From Planctomyces sp. SH-PL62 (GTDB lineage: Bacteria > Planctomycetota > Planctomycetia > Planctomycetales > Planctomycetaceae), in NCBI GenBank assembly GCA_945893075.1, contig CAMDDX010000015.1:1-45105 (forward strand): a stretch of DNA of 45,105 nucleotides, read 5' to 3'. Of the stretch, positions 1-7,761 are shown in pieces. The notes beneath the pieces are model-generated. The model searched no databases, had not been told where the DNA came from, and saw nothing but the letters and a program-made list of their open reading frames with translations. Numbering within the stretch: position 1 is the first letter of the stretch; the number at the start of each line of letters is the position of its first letter. Both the position numbers and the translations under genes were made by a program.

Positions 1-4
1 CCAT

Positions 5-205
5 TCACCGGAGCTGGCAAAAAATGAAGGGCGGAAAATGATCCGCTGCTGCGAACTCCGCGGCACTTTGAACACCGCTGCAATGCCTTAGAAAACCTCC
101 TTCCAAACGCCACACAGGTCTCATCAGCCACGACAGACCCGGAAGAACCATAAAAAAACTGTTCTCGCGCTTCGTCCATTCGGCGATGCACACTTCGACG
201 CTCAT
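5..205 (-). pseudogene. Short ORF coupled to the XRE gene, probably a broken toxin-type partner
   Basis: The start codon overlaps the stop of the upstream XRE gene in an ATGA junction, the usual translational coupling of two-gene toxin-antitoxin operons such as hipBA. The 66-residue product (starts MSVEVCIAEWTKREN) has no domain I recognise, and it closes only a few bases before the window edge. HipA-type toxins are about 400 residues long, so if this is the partner it is truncated or frameshifted. The identification rests on position only and could be wrong; it could equally be a short unrelated gene. Confidence 0.3.
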
Positions 206-516
206 GACTTGGACCGCCGGATGCGTTTCGGAAGACGCTGCTCATCCAGATGCAGCCCCAGGTCGTCGGCGGCCGGAGCGGCCAGACTCGCCAGCCGATC
301 ATGCAATTGGAGAATGAACGCGGCGGTCGCCAACGTTCCCATCGCCACGGTGGGATCACCTCGCTCCAAGCGCCAGAGAGTATCTCGACTCACAAACAAC
401 CGCTGGGCCATGTCGCTGGTGGAGATGCCCCGCTTGCGTCGAGCGAGAGCCAGATCGCGTCCCAGCGTTCGCAAGGCATGAGCGGCAGGCAGTGGAAGGG
501 CAGTTGTTTGCGGCAT
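202..516 (-). CDS. XRE-family helix-turn-helix regulator (antitoxin-like)
   Basis: This is a 104-residue DNA-binding protein. A single HTH_3/XRE domain covers about residues 17-70: 'LALARRKRGIS' leads to the recognition helix around 'FVSRDTLWRLERGDP', a classic Cro/CI signature. The C-terminal tail is basic (KRIRRSKS). Its stop overlaps the next start in an ATGA junction, as antitoxin genes do with their toxins. Upstream lie a consensus TTGACA -35 hexamer and a perfect 10-bp inverted repeat that probably is its own operator, so autorepression is likely. The regulator class is clear; the antitoxin role is inferred from layout. Confidence 0.8.
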   Translation of the reverse strand: MPQTTALPLPAAHALRTLGRDLALARRKRGISTSDMAQRLFVSRDTLWRLERGDPTVAMGTLATAAFILQLHDRLASLAAPAADDLGLHLDEQRLPKRIRRSKS

Positions 517-526
517 GAGTCAGAGT

Positions 527-573
527 GTCTGCCATAGCAGGCGCGATGTCAATTTGAGTCTGATATGGCAGAC
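527..573 (-). promoter_or_regulatory. Promoter and palindromic operator of the XRE gene
   Basis: A perfect 10-bp inverted repeat (GTCTGCCATA at 527-536, TATGGCAGAC at 564-573) brackets a minus-strand TTGACA -35 box at 547-552. A plausible -10 (GACACT) lies 17 bases further on, overlapping the proximal half-site. The start codon of the XRE gene is 11 bases beyond the repeat. Dimeric repressors of this family bind such half-sites, so this is a likely autoregulatory operator. Confidence 0.6.
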
Positions 574-630
574 GCTAGTGTTGATCAGCCGGAACGGGCC
601 AGTGTCCGGTTCCGTGGGAGACTCTGGGAA

Positions 631-693
631 GTCACGCTCGCCAAGAGCGTGGGTTTGATCGGTGACACCCCACGCTCTGGCGAGCGTGGCTAC
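631..693. repeat. Palindromic repeat, family 1 (CACGCTC type), copy 1
   Basis: Two arms (CACGCTCGCCAAGAGCGTGGG-like and its near complement) are separated by about 15 bases. Related copies lie at 7675-7743 and 20130-20195. The right arm overlaps the stop codon of the DUF6288-like gene (TAG on the minus strand at 690-692), so the element abuts or supplies the gene's end. It could act as a bidirectional terminator or mRNA stabiliser. Confidence 0.85.
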
Positions 694-3182
694 CTCACTA
701 TCTTGCCCGATCCTATGCGGCGCAGTGGTGGATGTTCCTTGGCGGCTTCGATGGATTTGATGGCGTCCTCGACGGCGCGGACTCTGCGATCGTTGAGTTC
801 GCCGCCGGGGAATTCGCGCCGCTGAACTTGATCGTTGAGGGACACGATCACCTCTTTCAGAAGCGGCACGGCGTCCTTGGCGGCTGAGCCGTAGCTCGCG
901 ATCTCCTGCATGATGATCCCGGTTCTGGATTCGCTGCCGTGTCCTCCCTGAGTCTTCGCGAAGATGACGCCCGCTTCAATCCCCTCTTTGTAGTGATGTT
1001 TGGTCAGCGCTTTGAACGCGCCCATGCGGATGTCGTTCGTAAACATCGTGTCGGCCGGGCACGTGGTGGTAACCGCGGCCAAGAGATCCGGAGCCAACGC
1101 CTGCACGTCTTCGAGGGTCAAGTTGTTCGCGAAGTAGCCGCCCAGTTTCCCGCGCGCCATTCCATCCGGATTCAAGGCGATGACCCGGATCGCCGGATGG
1201 AGCAGCTTCGGATCGGCTTTCTTGACGGCGTCGGTCAGTGGGCCGGCGAACAAGGCGGCGGCCAATTGGCCGTGAGTCAGTTGAATGGGATCGGCCCAGG
1301 CGATCGGCTCAAGTGGCTCGGCGGTTTTGACAACCGCCTGGAGCACTTCAGCGATGGACGGCTTCGCCTCGCCGCCCATCTTCTTGATGGCCTCCGCTGC
1401 TTTGAATCGCAGCCAGCGGTCTTCATGAGACAGCAGCCGGACCAACACGGGGAGCGCATCAACGCTCTTGATGTAACCGAGCGCCTCGCAGGCTCCCTGG
1501 CGAGCATGCAGGTCTTTGCCTTCCGCCAGCTTGATCAGTTGGGGCACCATCGCTTTGGCTTCCGGACGCCGAGACAACTCTTCGGCCGCCCAGCCACGGA
1601 CGATGGGGGACCAATCGCCGAACGCCACCACGAGTTCCTGCGCAGTTTTCTCTTTGCGGTCCAAATCGAACTTACCGGAGGCGATGGCAGCGGCCGCCTC
1701 TTGCTTGCTCAGCAGGTTTGAGGGATTCACTCCCTTGCCGGTGATGCAGAGTTGTTTCAGAGGCAGCGCATAAGTGAGGACATAGGTCGCGTTCGGACTG
1801 AGACCGTAATAGCCGCTCTTGCCGTAGTAGGTGTTGTCGTCCGTTTTGCCGGGGCCGAATTGCTCGCTACCGTCGTAGGTAAATGATCCGTCGCTGCGCC
1901 TTACCAAGTCGAGGTGCCAGGATGCCTCTTTGAAGAAGGCCGCTGTTGCTGCGGGACCGCCAGCGTTGGCTCCGAGGGCGCTCCACAGGTAACTGAAGCC
2001 CTGGCCGGTGTGTCCGCATTCGCGGCTCCGGTGTCCCGCCGTGGCCATCTTCGCGAAGAATTGCGACTCCTTGATCCGGTCCGGCTGGAGAGAAAACATC
2101 ACAGCGGTGATGGAGTTCTTGCCATTGTTTTCGTGGTAGGGCCAAGGCTCGTGTTCGCCGTAGGGGATCGCTCCCTTGTCCACGAAGTAACCGAAGAACC
2201 TGGAGGCGGTCGCGATGGCGCGGTCGACCTCAGGATGTTTCACGCCGCACCTCTGGCCCATCACGATGGAGAGATTGGCCGGCAGCCCCGCCATGTTCAC
2301 CGGGCCATAGGGCGGGATCGAACCGTGCAGCTCGCCCTTGGCGGTCCGGTCGGAAACACCGTGCCCGAAGGTGCCATACATGCTCTGCCCCTTGGCGAGC
2401 GTGACCGTGTACTCATTGATGGCGTGCAGCACCTCTTTGTCACCGGTCAGTAAAAAGTATTCGCAGAGGAAAAGATTTCGATAGCTCCAGTCCCACACGA
2501 CCATCCCCGCTTTCAATTCCAGCTTGAGCGTGGTTGGCCCGATCTTCCGAGCGAACGCCTGCACCTTCGGCAGATATTCGGGCTTGCCGGTCGCCAGCAA
2601 AGCCAAACCGTTGATCGCACCATGCCAGTTTTCCTCCAGCGGTTCCTTCTCCAGAACCTGACAAGCCTCGTCGAAGATCCGCTTTGATTTCGGACAGTTC
2701 CACGGCGCGGTGTCGCTATAGGTTCCCATCACTTTCAGTTTGAGCTGCACCTCTTCGCTCTTCCCCGCGCGCGAGACGGTCAACTTCAAGATGCCGCCAT
2801 TGGCTGTCTTCTCGGCTTCCTGAATCGCCACGGCGATGCTCTTACGAGCGTCGTCGCCAAACAGTTGTCCGCCGACACCGAGGATCACGTCATCGACTTT
2901 CACCACACCATCCGCCGGCGACTTGGAGCCAACATGCGTGACCAGAATCTGCCGACTGGCCGCCGTCGTCCGCCCCTGCAAACCATCGAAGTGAGTCAGC
3001 GGCTGGGTGTGAATCCATCCGCGCAGGCCAGTGGCCCCCAAGTTGTAAGTCTGATTGCGATCAACCTTGCTGCCGTGCTCAAGAACCGGCGGGATCGGAG
3101 ACTGCGCCGAGACGAGCGGACAACACGTCAGAATCGCAAAGCTGGCAACAACTGAGGCGAGACGCGGAACACGGGTTTGCAT
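690..3182 (-). CDS. Exported PDZ/HEAT-repeat protein, DUF6288 type
   Basis: The product has 830 residues from ATG 3182; the longer frame opens only with a TTG. It begins with a signal peptide (MQTRVPRLASVVASF, cleaved after about VSA). Residues ~60-150 look like a PDZ domain (ILVTHVGSKSPADG, 'VDDVILGVGG'). A long alpha/alpha-barrel-like region follows (~160-480, with 'WHGAINGLALLATG' and 'YGPVNMAGLPANLS'), then HEAT-type helical repeats (~500-620, 'RQGACEALGYIKSVDALP'). This architecture matches planctomycete proteins annotated as DUF6288. No enzyme activity is known to me. It probably acts in the periplasm. The stop codon lies inside a palindromic repeat. Confidence 0.7.
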   Translation of the reverse strand: MQTRVPRLASVVASFAILTCCPLVSAQSPIPPVLEHGSKVDRNQTYNLGATGLRGWIHTQPLTHFDGLQGRTTAASRQILVTHVGSKSPADGVVKVDDVILGVGGQLFGDDARKSIAVAIQEAEKTANGGILKLTVSRAGKSEEVQLKLKVMGTYSDTAPWNCPKSKRIFDEACQVLEKEPLEENWHGAINGLALLATGKPEYLPKVQAFARKIGPTTLKLELKAGMVVWDWSYRNLFLCEYFLLTGDKEVLHAINEYTVTLAKGQSMYGTFGHGVSDRTAKGELHGSIPPYGPVNMAGLPANLSIVMGQRCGVKHPEVDRAIATASRFFGYFVDKGAIPYGEHEPWPYHENNGKNSITAVMFSLQPDRIKESQFFAKMATAGHRSRECGHTGQGFSYLWSALGANAGGPAATAAFFKEASWHLDLVRRSDGSFTYDGSEQFGPGKTDDNTYYGKSGYYGLSPNATYVLTYALPLKQLCITGKGVNPSNLLSKQEAAAAIASGKFDLDRKEKTAQELVVAFGDWSPIVRGWAAEELSRRPEAKAMVPQLIKLAEGKDLHARQGACEALGYIKSVDALPVLVRLLSHEDRWLRFKAAEAIKKMGGEAKPSIAEVLQAVVKTAEPLEPIAWADPIQLTHGQLAAALFAGPLTDAVKKADPKLLHPAIRVIALNPDGMARGKLGGYFANNLTLEDVQALAPDLLAAVTTTCPADTMFTNDIRMGAFKALTKHHYKEGIEAGVIFAKTQGGHGSESRTGIIMQEIASYGSAAKDAVPLLKEVIVSLNDQVQRREFPGGELNDRRVRAVEDAIKSIEAAKEHPPLRRIGSGKIVR

Positions 3183-3211
3183 TTTTGCTCTTAGGGTGAG
3201 GGTTATGCGGA

Positions 3212-3273
3212 GGGGTCGGGTGTTCAAATTTCAAAAGTGCCAAGGCAATTTTGAAAATTGAACACCCGACCCC
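3212..3273. repeat. Long palindrome upstream of the DUF6288-like gene
   Basis: A 25-bp left arm (3212-3236, GGGGTCGGGTGTTCAA...) pairs with 3249-3273 (...TTGAACACCCGACCCC) around a 12-base loop with very few mismatches. It sits between the start of the DUF6288-like gene and the end of nhaR. It is probably a dispersed REP-like element; only one copy is in this window. The rest of 3274-3454 holds nothing I can identify. Confidence 0.8.
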
Positions 3274-3454
3274 AGACTGGTTGAACCGTGGGCTAGCGTC
3301 CAACACGAATGGCGGAGCGCCGCGTTATGGTAACTCGTGCCCTGCATCGGATTCTTGGCTGACTCCATCACATCGACATCAATATGCGCATACCGCCGCT
3401 GTCCTCGACCGGTCCCGTTTTCTCGCCCATGCTGATCCGTTTTTGCCTTTCGGC

Positions 3455-4354
3455 TCAACGGAAGATTTCCTGTCGCGCCGTTTCTGTGATCGCCACGACG
3501 GCGGGGTGCTTGAGCTTTCGCTCGCCGGAGATGGCGTAGAACTGCTCGCGGATGGAGTCGATGCGGCCGACGACTTCGACTTGGTATTGCTGGCGGACTT
3601 CGGCCTCGATCACGGTGGGAGCGGGAAACAGCCCTTCGCCCACTTGGCCGAAGACCTTCAGCAGAGCGCTGTCGTCAAATTCGGCGCGGATGATGGGGCG
3701 AATGTCGTTCGCATCGAGCCAACGGTCGAGTTCACGTCGCAGCGACGAGGGCCTCGTGGGCAGCAGAAGCGGAGCGCCATTCAGCGAAGCCGGAAACCCG
3801 CGACGGTATTTCTTCACGAGTCCCTTCGTGCCGAGAATCGAGACGGAAGATTCTCCGAGAAGATGGTTGAACGCGCGGACCTTCATGGCCGATGTCACCG
3901 GTGAATCCGACAAGACGATGTCCACGGAATTCTGGGCGAGTTCCAGCAACAAGTGGTCGAGCGAATCCTCGAGACAGATCAGGCGCACGGCCTCAGGCAA
4001 CCGCAGCGCGGGTTCCAGCAATCGTTTGGCAATCAGCTTCGGCAGAACATCGACGATGCCCACGACCAGTTTTACCGGGCCGCCCACCGGCCGGCCGTGG
4101 GCCGTATCGAGCAGTTCGCGGCCGAGCGTGAAGATTTCATCGGCGTAGCGGTAAACGACGCGGCCTTGTTCGGTCAGCTCCAGCTTGCGACCGGACTTCT
4201 GAAACAACTTCTGGCCGAGCGACTTTTCCAATCGTCGGATTTGCGTGCTGATCGCCGGTTGGCCGAGATGCAACTTCTCGCCCGCGCGGGCGATCGTACC
4301 TTCGCGAACGACGGTCCAGAAATACAACAAATGGTGATAGTTGAGCCAGTCCAT
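3455..4354 (-). CDS. nhaR: LysR-type regulator, NhaR subfamily
   Basis: This is a 299-residue LysR-family regulator. The winged HTH is at residues 1-60 (MDWLNYHHLLYFWTVVREGT, 'QPAISTQIRRLEKSLG'), followed by the effector-binding domain. The start 'NYHHLLYFW', the segment 'VYRYADEIFTLGRELLD' and the C-terminal 'GRIDSIREQFYAISGER' follow the pattern of E. coli NhaR, the Na+/H+-responsive activator of nhaA and of the pga biofilm operon. The length is normal. It is divergent from the formyltransferase/deacetylase pair. The DNA just upstream of its start (4342-4456) recurs at 6327 and 17668, ahead of other operons, which suggests a shared operator. No nhaA gene is in the window, so the inducer here (Na+, alkalinity or another signal) is unknown. 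Confidence 0.85.
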   Translation of the reverse strand: MDWLNYHHLLYFWTVVREGTIARAGEKLHLGQPAISTQIRRLEKSLGQKLFQKSGRKLELTEQGRVVYRYADEIFTLGRELLDTAHGRPVGGPVKLVVGIVDVLPKLIAKRLLEPALRLPEAVRLICLEDSLDHLLLELAQNSVDIVLSDSPVTSAMKVRAFNHLLGESSVSILGTKGLVKKYRRGFPASLNGAPLLLPTRPSSLRRELDRWLDANDIRPIIRAEFDDSALLKVFGQVGEGLFPAPTVIEAEVRQQYQVEVVGRIDSIREQFYAISGERKLKHPAVVAITETARQEIFR

Positions 4355-4456
4355 GCCGGGACTTTACTTCGATTTAATGAATGCTTCAATGAATCACTTT
4401 CAATCCGTTGAGACTCAACGGCGCGCGTAGGCTTTGCCGATCTCACAGAGACAGGC
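4342..4456. promoter_or_regulatory. NhaR-region regulatory element, copy 1 (divergent promoter region)
   Basis: This ~110-bp stretch covers the first codons of nhaR and its upstream DNA and is repeated at 6327-6440 and 17668-17790. The shared core includes CTTCGATTTAATGAATG, the dyad TTCAA-TCCG-TTGAG at 4399-4412, and GCGCGTAGGCTTTGCCGA. TTCAA-N4-TTGAA fits the T-N11-A box of LysR-type operators. Here it lies between nhaR and the divergent formyltransferase gene, where an autoregulatory site is expected. Its function is inferred from conservation and position. Confidence 0.6.
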
Positions 4457-4551
4457 CAGCGGGCGGAACGGGCTGCCCCCTCCGGTTCGTCGCAGACACA
4501 GCATTCGTAACCGCGAGATGATTCTGTCTTCCGATCTTGTGGAGTCGTGGC

Positions 4552-5475
4552 GTGATAGAACTGGAATCGCTCTCTCGTGATGGCTTGGGGCGACCGGAAA
4601 ATCCTTCGAGCGGCGGCTCGACAAGCACTCGCACGATTGCGGAGTGGTCGTCGCAGACCGGGCCGAGCGAGAGGACGGGCAGCGCACTGCCGCGCACGGT
4701 CTTGATCTGTCATGCGGACGATGCGCTGAATCGTGAAGGGCTGGCGCGCTGGCTGGCGGCCACGACTTCGCTGGTCGGCATCGTTGTTCTGGAAGAGCCT
4801 CCGCAGCGGATGCGGCGGCGGGTGAAGCGCGAGATCAGACGAGTCGGCTGGTGGCGATTTCTCGACGTACTGGCGTTTCGCGTTTATTACAGATTGTGTC
4901 TGGCGAAACAGGATGCTGCGTGGGAAGCGAGAACGCTCGACGATCTCTGCCGGCGATTTGCTCCGCTCGCTCAGTCCACGAAAGTCCTCCACGCTCCGTC
5001 GCCGAATGCGGCTGAGGTTGAGGCGTTTCTGCGCGACGTGGCTCCCGATCTGCTGCTGGCTCGCTGCAAGACACTGCTCAAGCCGAGTGTCTTTTCGATT
5101 CCGACCGCGGGCACGTTCGTCCTGCATCCCGGCATCTGTCCGCAGTACCGGAATGCGCATGGTTGTTTCTGGGCGTTGGCTCAGAATGACCGAGCCAACG
5201 TCGGCCTGACGCTGCTCAAGATCGACCAGGGTGTCGATACCGGACCGGTCTACGGGTACTACCGCTGTGACTTCGACGAGACGACGGACTCGCACCACGT
5301 CATCCAACACAAGGTGGTCTTCGACAACCTCGACGCCTTGCGGGACAAGTTGCTCGAAATCCATGCCGGCCGAGCGACAACGCTCGACACACGCGATGCT
5401 CCTTCCGGCGAATGGGGCCAGCCGTGGCTCTCGGCTTACTGGCGCTATCTGCGGCGCGCGAAACGGAATCCGTGA
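4552..5475 (+). CDS. Formyltransferase-like protein (Fmt/PurN fold)
   Basis: The GTG at 4552 is preceded by GGAG at 4541-4544, so I chose it over the TTG at 4537; the product is about 307 residues. After a low-complexity N-terminus the folate-dependent formyltransferase fold begins near 'PRTVLICHADDALNREG'. Its signature region reads 'GTFVLHPGICPQYRNAHG' and 'IDQGVDTGPVYG'. The asparagine of the usual N-x-H-P-S motif is replaced by a 'VLHPG' context, so the substrate is probably not initiator methionyl-tRNA. Only 57 bases separate it from a polysaccharide deacetylase, a pairing common in surface-polysaccharide loci, so it may formylate an amino sugar. The specificity is inferred. Confidence 0.65.
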   Translation: MIELESLSRDGLGRPENPSSGGSTSTRTIAEWSSQTGPSERTGSALPRTVLICHADDALNREGLARWLAATTSLVGIVVLEEPPQRMRRRVKREIRRVGWWRFLDVLAFRVYYRLCLAKQDAAWEARTLDDLCRRFAPLAQSTKVLHAPSPNAAEVEAFLRDVAPDLLLARCKTLLKPSVFSIPTAGTFVLHPGICPQYRNAHGCFWALAQNDRANVGLTLLKIDQGVDTGPVYGYYRCDFDETTDSHHVIQHKVVFDNLDALRDKLLEIHAGRATTLDTRDAPSGEWGQPWLSAYWRYLRRAKRNP

Positions 5476-5532
5476 CGATTGTTCTCTCGACAAGAATCAT
5501 TTGCTTGCGAGCCTAACTCTGGATGAAAGACG

Positions 5533-6330
5533 ATGCCGATTACCTTGCTGTATCACGATGTCACGCCGATCCAGGCCGAAGACTCCAGCGGATTCGCTGG
5601 CCCGGAAGCGGCACGCTACAAGTTGACGCCGGAGGAATTCGCGCGTCATTTGGCTGCACTGGCTGGCAAAGTCACTCGGTCGCCATTGGCAGCGTCGACG
5701 CCGAATGAACTGCGGTCCGCCCCTCGCGATGCGTGGCTGCTCACGTTTGACGATGGGGGCACCTCGGCAATCACGGAGATCGCCGGTCAACTCGAACGAC
5801 GCGGTTGGCGCGGCTGGTTCTTTGTCTCCACCGACTTCATCGGGACTCCCTCGTTCTGCACGCACAGCCAATTGCGGGAACTGCGAGAGCGCGGCCATGT
5901 GATCGGCAGTCACTCCTGTAGCCACCCCGAACGCATCTCGCGCTGCTCGCCCCGGCAGCTTCTCGACGAGTGGCAGCGGAGTCGCGCGGTGCTTTCAGAG
6001 ATCCTCGGCGAGCCGATCACCACGGCGTCGGTGCCCGGCGGCTTCTACTCCGCCAAGGTCGCTCGCGCGGCGGCCACTGCGGGGATCGAGGTGCTGTTCA
6101 ACTCGGAGCCAACGACCAGACTGTCCGCAGTGGATGGCTGCCTGGTCGTCGGTCGCTACTGCGTTTATCGCGGGATGAGCGACACCGACGCCACCTGTTT
6201 GATCGGTGATCCTCTGCGGCGCTGGCGACAGTCGGCATCTTGGAACGCCAAGAAGATTGCCAAGAAGATTGCCGGACCAGCCTACAAATTACTTCGCCAG
6301 CAACTTCTTCGTCGCGTCTCCGAGACGTGA
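5533..6330 (+). CDS. Polysaccharide deacetylase (NodB-fold)
   Basis: This 265-residue protein carries the NodB homology domain of carbohydrate esterase family 4. Motif 1 is 'LLTFDDGGTSA' (the DD pair gives the catalytic base and a metal ligand) and motif 2 is 'GSHSCSHPERIS' (metal-binding histidines, H-x3-H spacing), followed by 'ASVPGGFYSAKVARAA'. No clear signal peptide is seen, so it may be cytoplasmic or exported by other means. It probably removes acetyl groups from N-acetylated sugars, acting with the preceding formyltransferase. Its stop codon TGA (6328-6330) is the first part of the duplicated regulatory element that follows, showing that the element was joined exactly at the gene end. 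Confidence 0.8.
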   Translation: MPITLLYHDVTPIQAEDSSGFAGPEAARYKLTPEEFARHLAALAGKVTRSPLAASTPNELRSAPRDAWLLTFDDGGTSAITEIAGQLERRGWRGWFFVSTDFIGTPSFCTHSQLRELRERGHVIGSHSCSHPERISRCSPRQLLDEWQRSRAVLSEILGEPITTASVPGGFYSAKVARAAATAGIEVLFNSEPTTRLSAVDGCLVVGRYCVYRGMSDTDATCLIGDPLRRWRQSASWNAKKIAKKIAGPAYKLLRQQLLRRVSET

Positions 6331-6440
6331 CTTCGATTTAATGAATGCTTTTGAACAACACTTTCAATTCGTTGAACCTCAACTGGCCGCGTAGGATTCG
6401 CCGACTTAAAGAGACAAGCGAGCGGCCAGTATGTGCTGGC
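6327..6440 (+). promoter_or_regulatory. NhaR-region regulatory element, copy 2 (upstream of the hpf run)
   Basis: It matches copies at 4342-4456 and 17668-17790: GTGACTTCGATTTAATGAATG, the perfect dyad TTCAA-TTCG-TTGAA at 6363-6376, GCGTAGGATTCGCCGA and AAGCGAGCGGCCAGTA. It starts exactly at the deacetylase stop codon and lies about 170 bp before hpf. It probably carries the operator and promoter of the hpf-csrA-ABC-sbtA run. Confidence 0.6.
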
Positions 6441-6520
6441 GAGCGATGACGCAGAGCGTTGGCCCGCGAGCACGGCATCGACATCGGGGTGAAATGCCCA
6501 CGCTCGCCGGTCTTGAAGGT

Positions 6521-6562
6521 GGTTGCGGGGCTGCCGTGCGTGCGAGCGCGGCAGCCCGCAAC
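6521..6562. repeat. Hairpin in the hpf leader
   Basis: The arms GGTTGCGGGGCTGCCG (6521-6536) and CGGCAGCCCGCAACC (6549-6562 and one base on) form a strong stem. The homologous leader at 17790-17898 lacks it, so it looks like a later insertion into the 5' untranslated region of hpf. Confidence 0.75.
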
Positions 6563-6611
6563 CCCGACTCAGAGACCGAACGGCATTCCAGAACTCGCGG
6601 GAGACGCAGCC

Positions 6612-6977
6612 ATGCTGATCGACGTGCTGGATCGGGATGTGACCTTGGATGAGGGGACTCTGGAGTGGATCGAGCGGCGGTTGCAGTTTGCTCTGGGGCG
6701 GTTTGCCGGACGGATTCGGCGAGTGCAAGTGGTCCTCAGCGACATCAATGGCCATCGCGGCGGCATGGACAAGCAATGCCGGCTGCGCATCACGTTGATC
6801 TCCAAAGAGGAGATCTTCGTTGAGGACGTGGACACAACCGTTGAGGCGGTGACGGCGAACGCGGTCGAGCGAGCGGCCCGGTCGGTGGCGCGCTGGCTGG
6901 AACGGCAACGTGACTTCGGAACTGCCTCTGAGAGTGCTTTGTTGGTGCCGATGTCGCGATTCACCGAATCGGCTTAA
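6612..6977 (+). CDS. Ribosome hibernation promoting factor-like protein (HPF/RaiA)
   Basis: The 121-residue protein matches the short HPF/YfiA (sigma-54 modulation) fold. It begins 'MLIDVLDRDVTLDE', has the typical helix 'LEWIERRLQFALGRF', then strands 'IRRVQVVLSDINGHRGGMDK' and 'CRLRITLI', and a second helix 'VTANAVERAARSVARWLER'. HPF proteins bind the small ribosomal subunit and silence ribosomes in starvation. The length agrees with short HPF; there is no long C-terminal dimerisation domain. It opens a plus-strand run with BON and csrA genes, so the front of the run looks like a growth-state module. A decayed copy of its first codons lies at 17899. Confidence 0.75.
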   Translation: MLIDVLDRDVTLDEGTLEWIERRLQFALGRFAGRIRRVQVVLSDINGHRGGMDKQCRLRITLISKEEIFVEDVDTTVEAVTANAVERAARSVARWLERQRDFGTASESALLVPMSRFTESA

Positions 6978-7005
6978 CGCGGCACGAACGGTGGGGAGGT
7001 GTTTG

Positions 7006-7059
7006 ATGTGGTGGAGCTTCAAGAACAATCAAACTGCTTTGACGGCGGAGCAATTGTAG
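7006..7059 (+). other. 17-codon ORF in frame with, and stopped just before, the BON gene
   Basis: ATG 7006 follows a strong Shine-Dalgarno (GGGGAGG at 6994-7000) and reads MWWSFKNNQTALTAEQL, then TAG at 7057-7059. The next codon, GTG 7060, starts the BON-domain reading frame in the same frame. It may be a leader peptide coupled to the BON gene, or the real N-terminus cut off by an amber mutation. Confidence 0.45.
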
Positions 7060-7302
7060 GTGGAGATCAATCTCCACACTCAGTCGTGGATTCAGGATCT
7101 CCGCGTCGAGCTTGTGGGGCGGCAGATCACCGTCCACGGCATCGTCGATTCGTATGGCGCGTTGCAAACGGTGATCGCGACGCTGCTGGACCTCCAGATC
7201 AAGCACGGGCTGCGGGTGGTGCTGGACGTGAAGTGCTTCAGCAGCCGGTTACCGAACAACAGCGGCCAAAAGTCTGAGGCGACGAAGGTCGCGTCAGAGT
7301 GA
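7060..7302 (+). CDS. BON-domain-like small protein
   Basis: The 80-residue product opens at GTG 7060. Residues ~5-60 ('SWIQDLRVELVGRQITVHG', 'VDSYGALQTVIATLLDL') have the alpha-beta pattern and the internal 'V.L.G..VTVHG.V.S' of BON domains, which bind membranes or ligands in envelope and stress proteins. No signal peptide is visible. An upstream ATG with a much better ribosome-binding site is in frame but is separated by a TAG, so the true N-terminus is uncertain. It sits between hpf and csrA. BON is my best reading, not certain. Confidence 0.55.
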   Translation: MEINLHTQSWIQDLRVELVGRQITVHGIVDSYGALQTVIATLLDLQIKHGLRVVLDVKCFSSRLPNNSGQKSEATKVASE

Positions 7303-7373
7303 GACAGCCCGACAATCGTTGCGGCACAAGTCGCCGCCTCCAGTCAGAACCACGAACCATCAAGGAGAATCAC

Positions 7374-7601
7374 ATGGTGCTCATCAGTCGCAAGGAAGCG
7401 GACACGGTTCAGATTGGCGGTGATGTGTCCGTGACAGTGATCCGATCTTCGAACGGCGAAGTGCTGCTGGGCATCGCAGCCCCGGAAGGGACACGCATCC
7501 TGCGCAGCGAACTGGTGGAGCCAAGCCCTCTCGCAGAGCAAGATTTGATTTCGCTGCTCTTTCCGACCGACGAGGAACGTCTGCGGCGAAAAGTCAGTTG
7601 A
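7374..7601 (+). CDS. csrA: CsrA-like RNA-binding regulator
   Basis: The 75-residue protein is of CsrA size and pattern: 'MVLISRKEADTVQIGGDVSV', then 'VLLGIAAPEGTRILRSEL', aligned with the five-strand CsrA core in which the first and last strands carry the RNA-contacting arginines (R6 in 'SRKE' and R in 'ILRSEL'). AAGGAG at 7362-7367 lies 7 bases from ATG 7374, so this start is well supported. CsrA dimers bind GGA motifs near ribosome-binding sites and switch carbon metabolism and biofilm formation. Its targets here are unknown. It stands between the BON gene and the ABC exporter and may be co-transcribed from the promoter at 6327. Confidence 0.85.
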   Translation: MVLISRKEADTVQIGGDVSVTVIRSSNGEVLLGIAAPEGTRILRSELVEPSPLAEQDLISLLFPTDEERLRRKVS

Positions 7602-7674
7602 GAAATCATCGGGCTGTTCGACTTGGCGCACGATGATCGAATAGAACTCGCACGGCCATGATTGAGACCGGCGA

Positions 7675-7743
7675 GTAGCCACGCTTGCCAGAGCGTGGGT
7701 TTACAGGCTTGTACTTGCCCACGCTCTGGCGAGCGTGGCTACA
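7675..7743. repeat. Palindromic repeat, family 1, copy 2
   Basis: The arms GCCACGCTTGCCAGAGCG (from 7678) and CGCTCTGGCGAGCGTGGC (to 7739) resemble the repeats at 631-693 and 20130-20195. It lies between csrA and the ABC exporter gene. A GTG inside its right arm could be mistaken for the ABC start. Confidence 0.85.
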
Positions 7744-7761
7744 CCAGCGAATGAATCGACG

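Noticed and set aside
7735-7761. GTG start of the ABC exporter at 7735
   Set aside because: It lies inside the arm of a palindromic repeat that also occurs in non-coding gaps; ATG 7762 is the more credible start.
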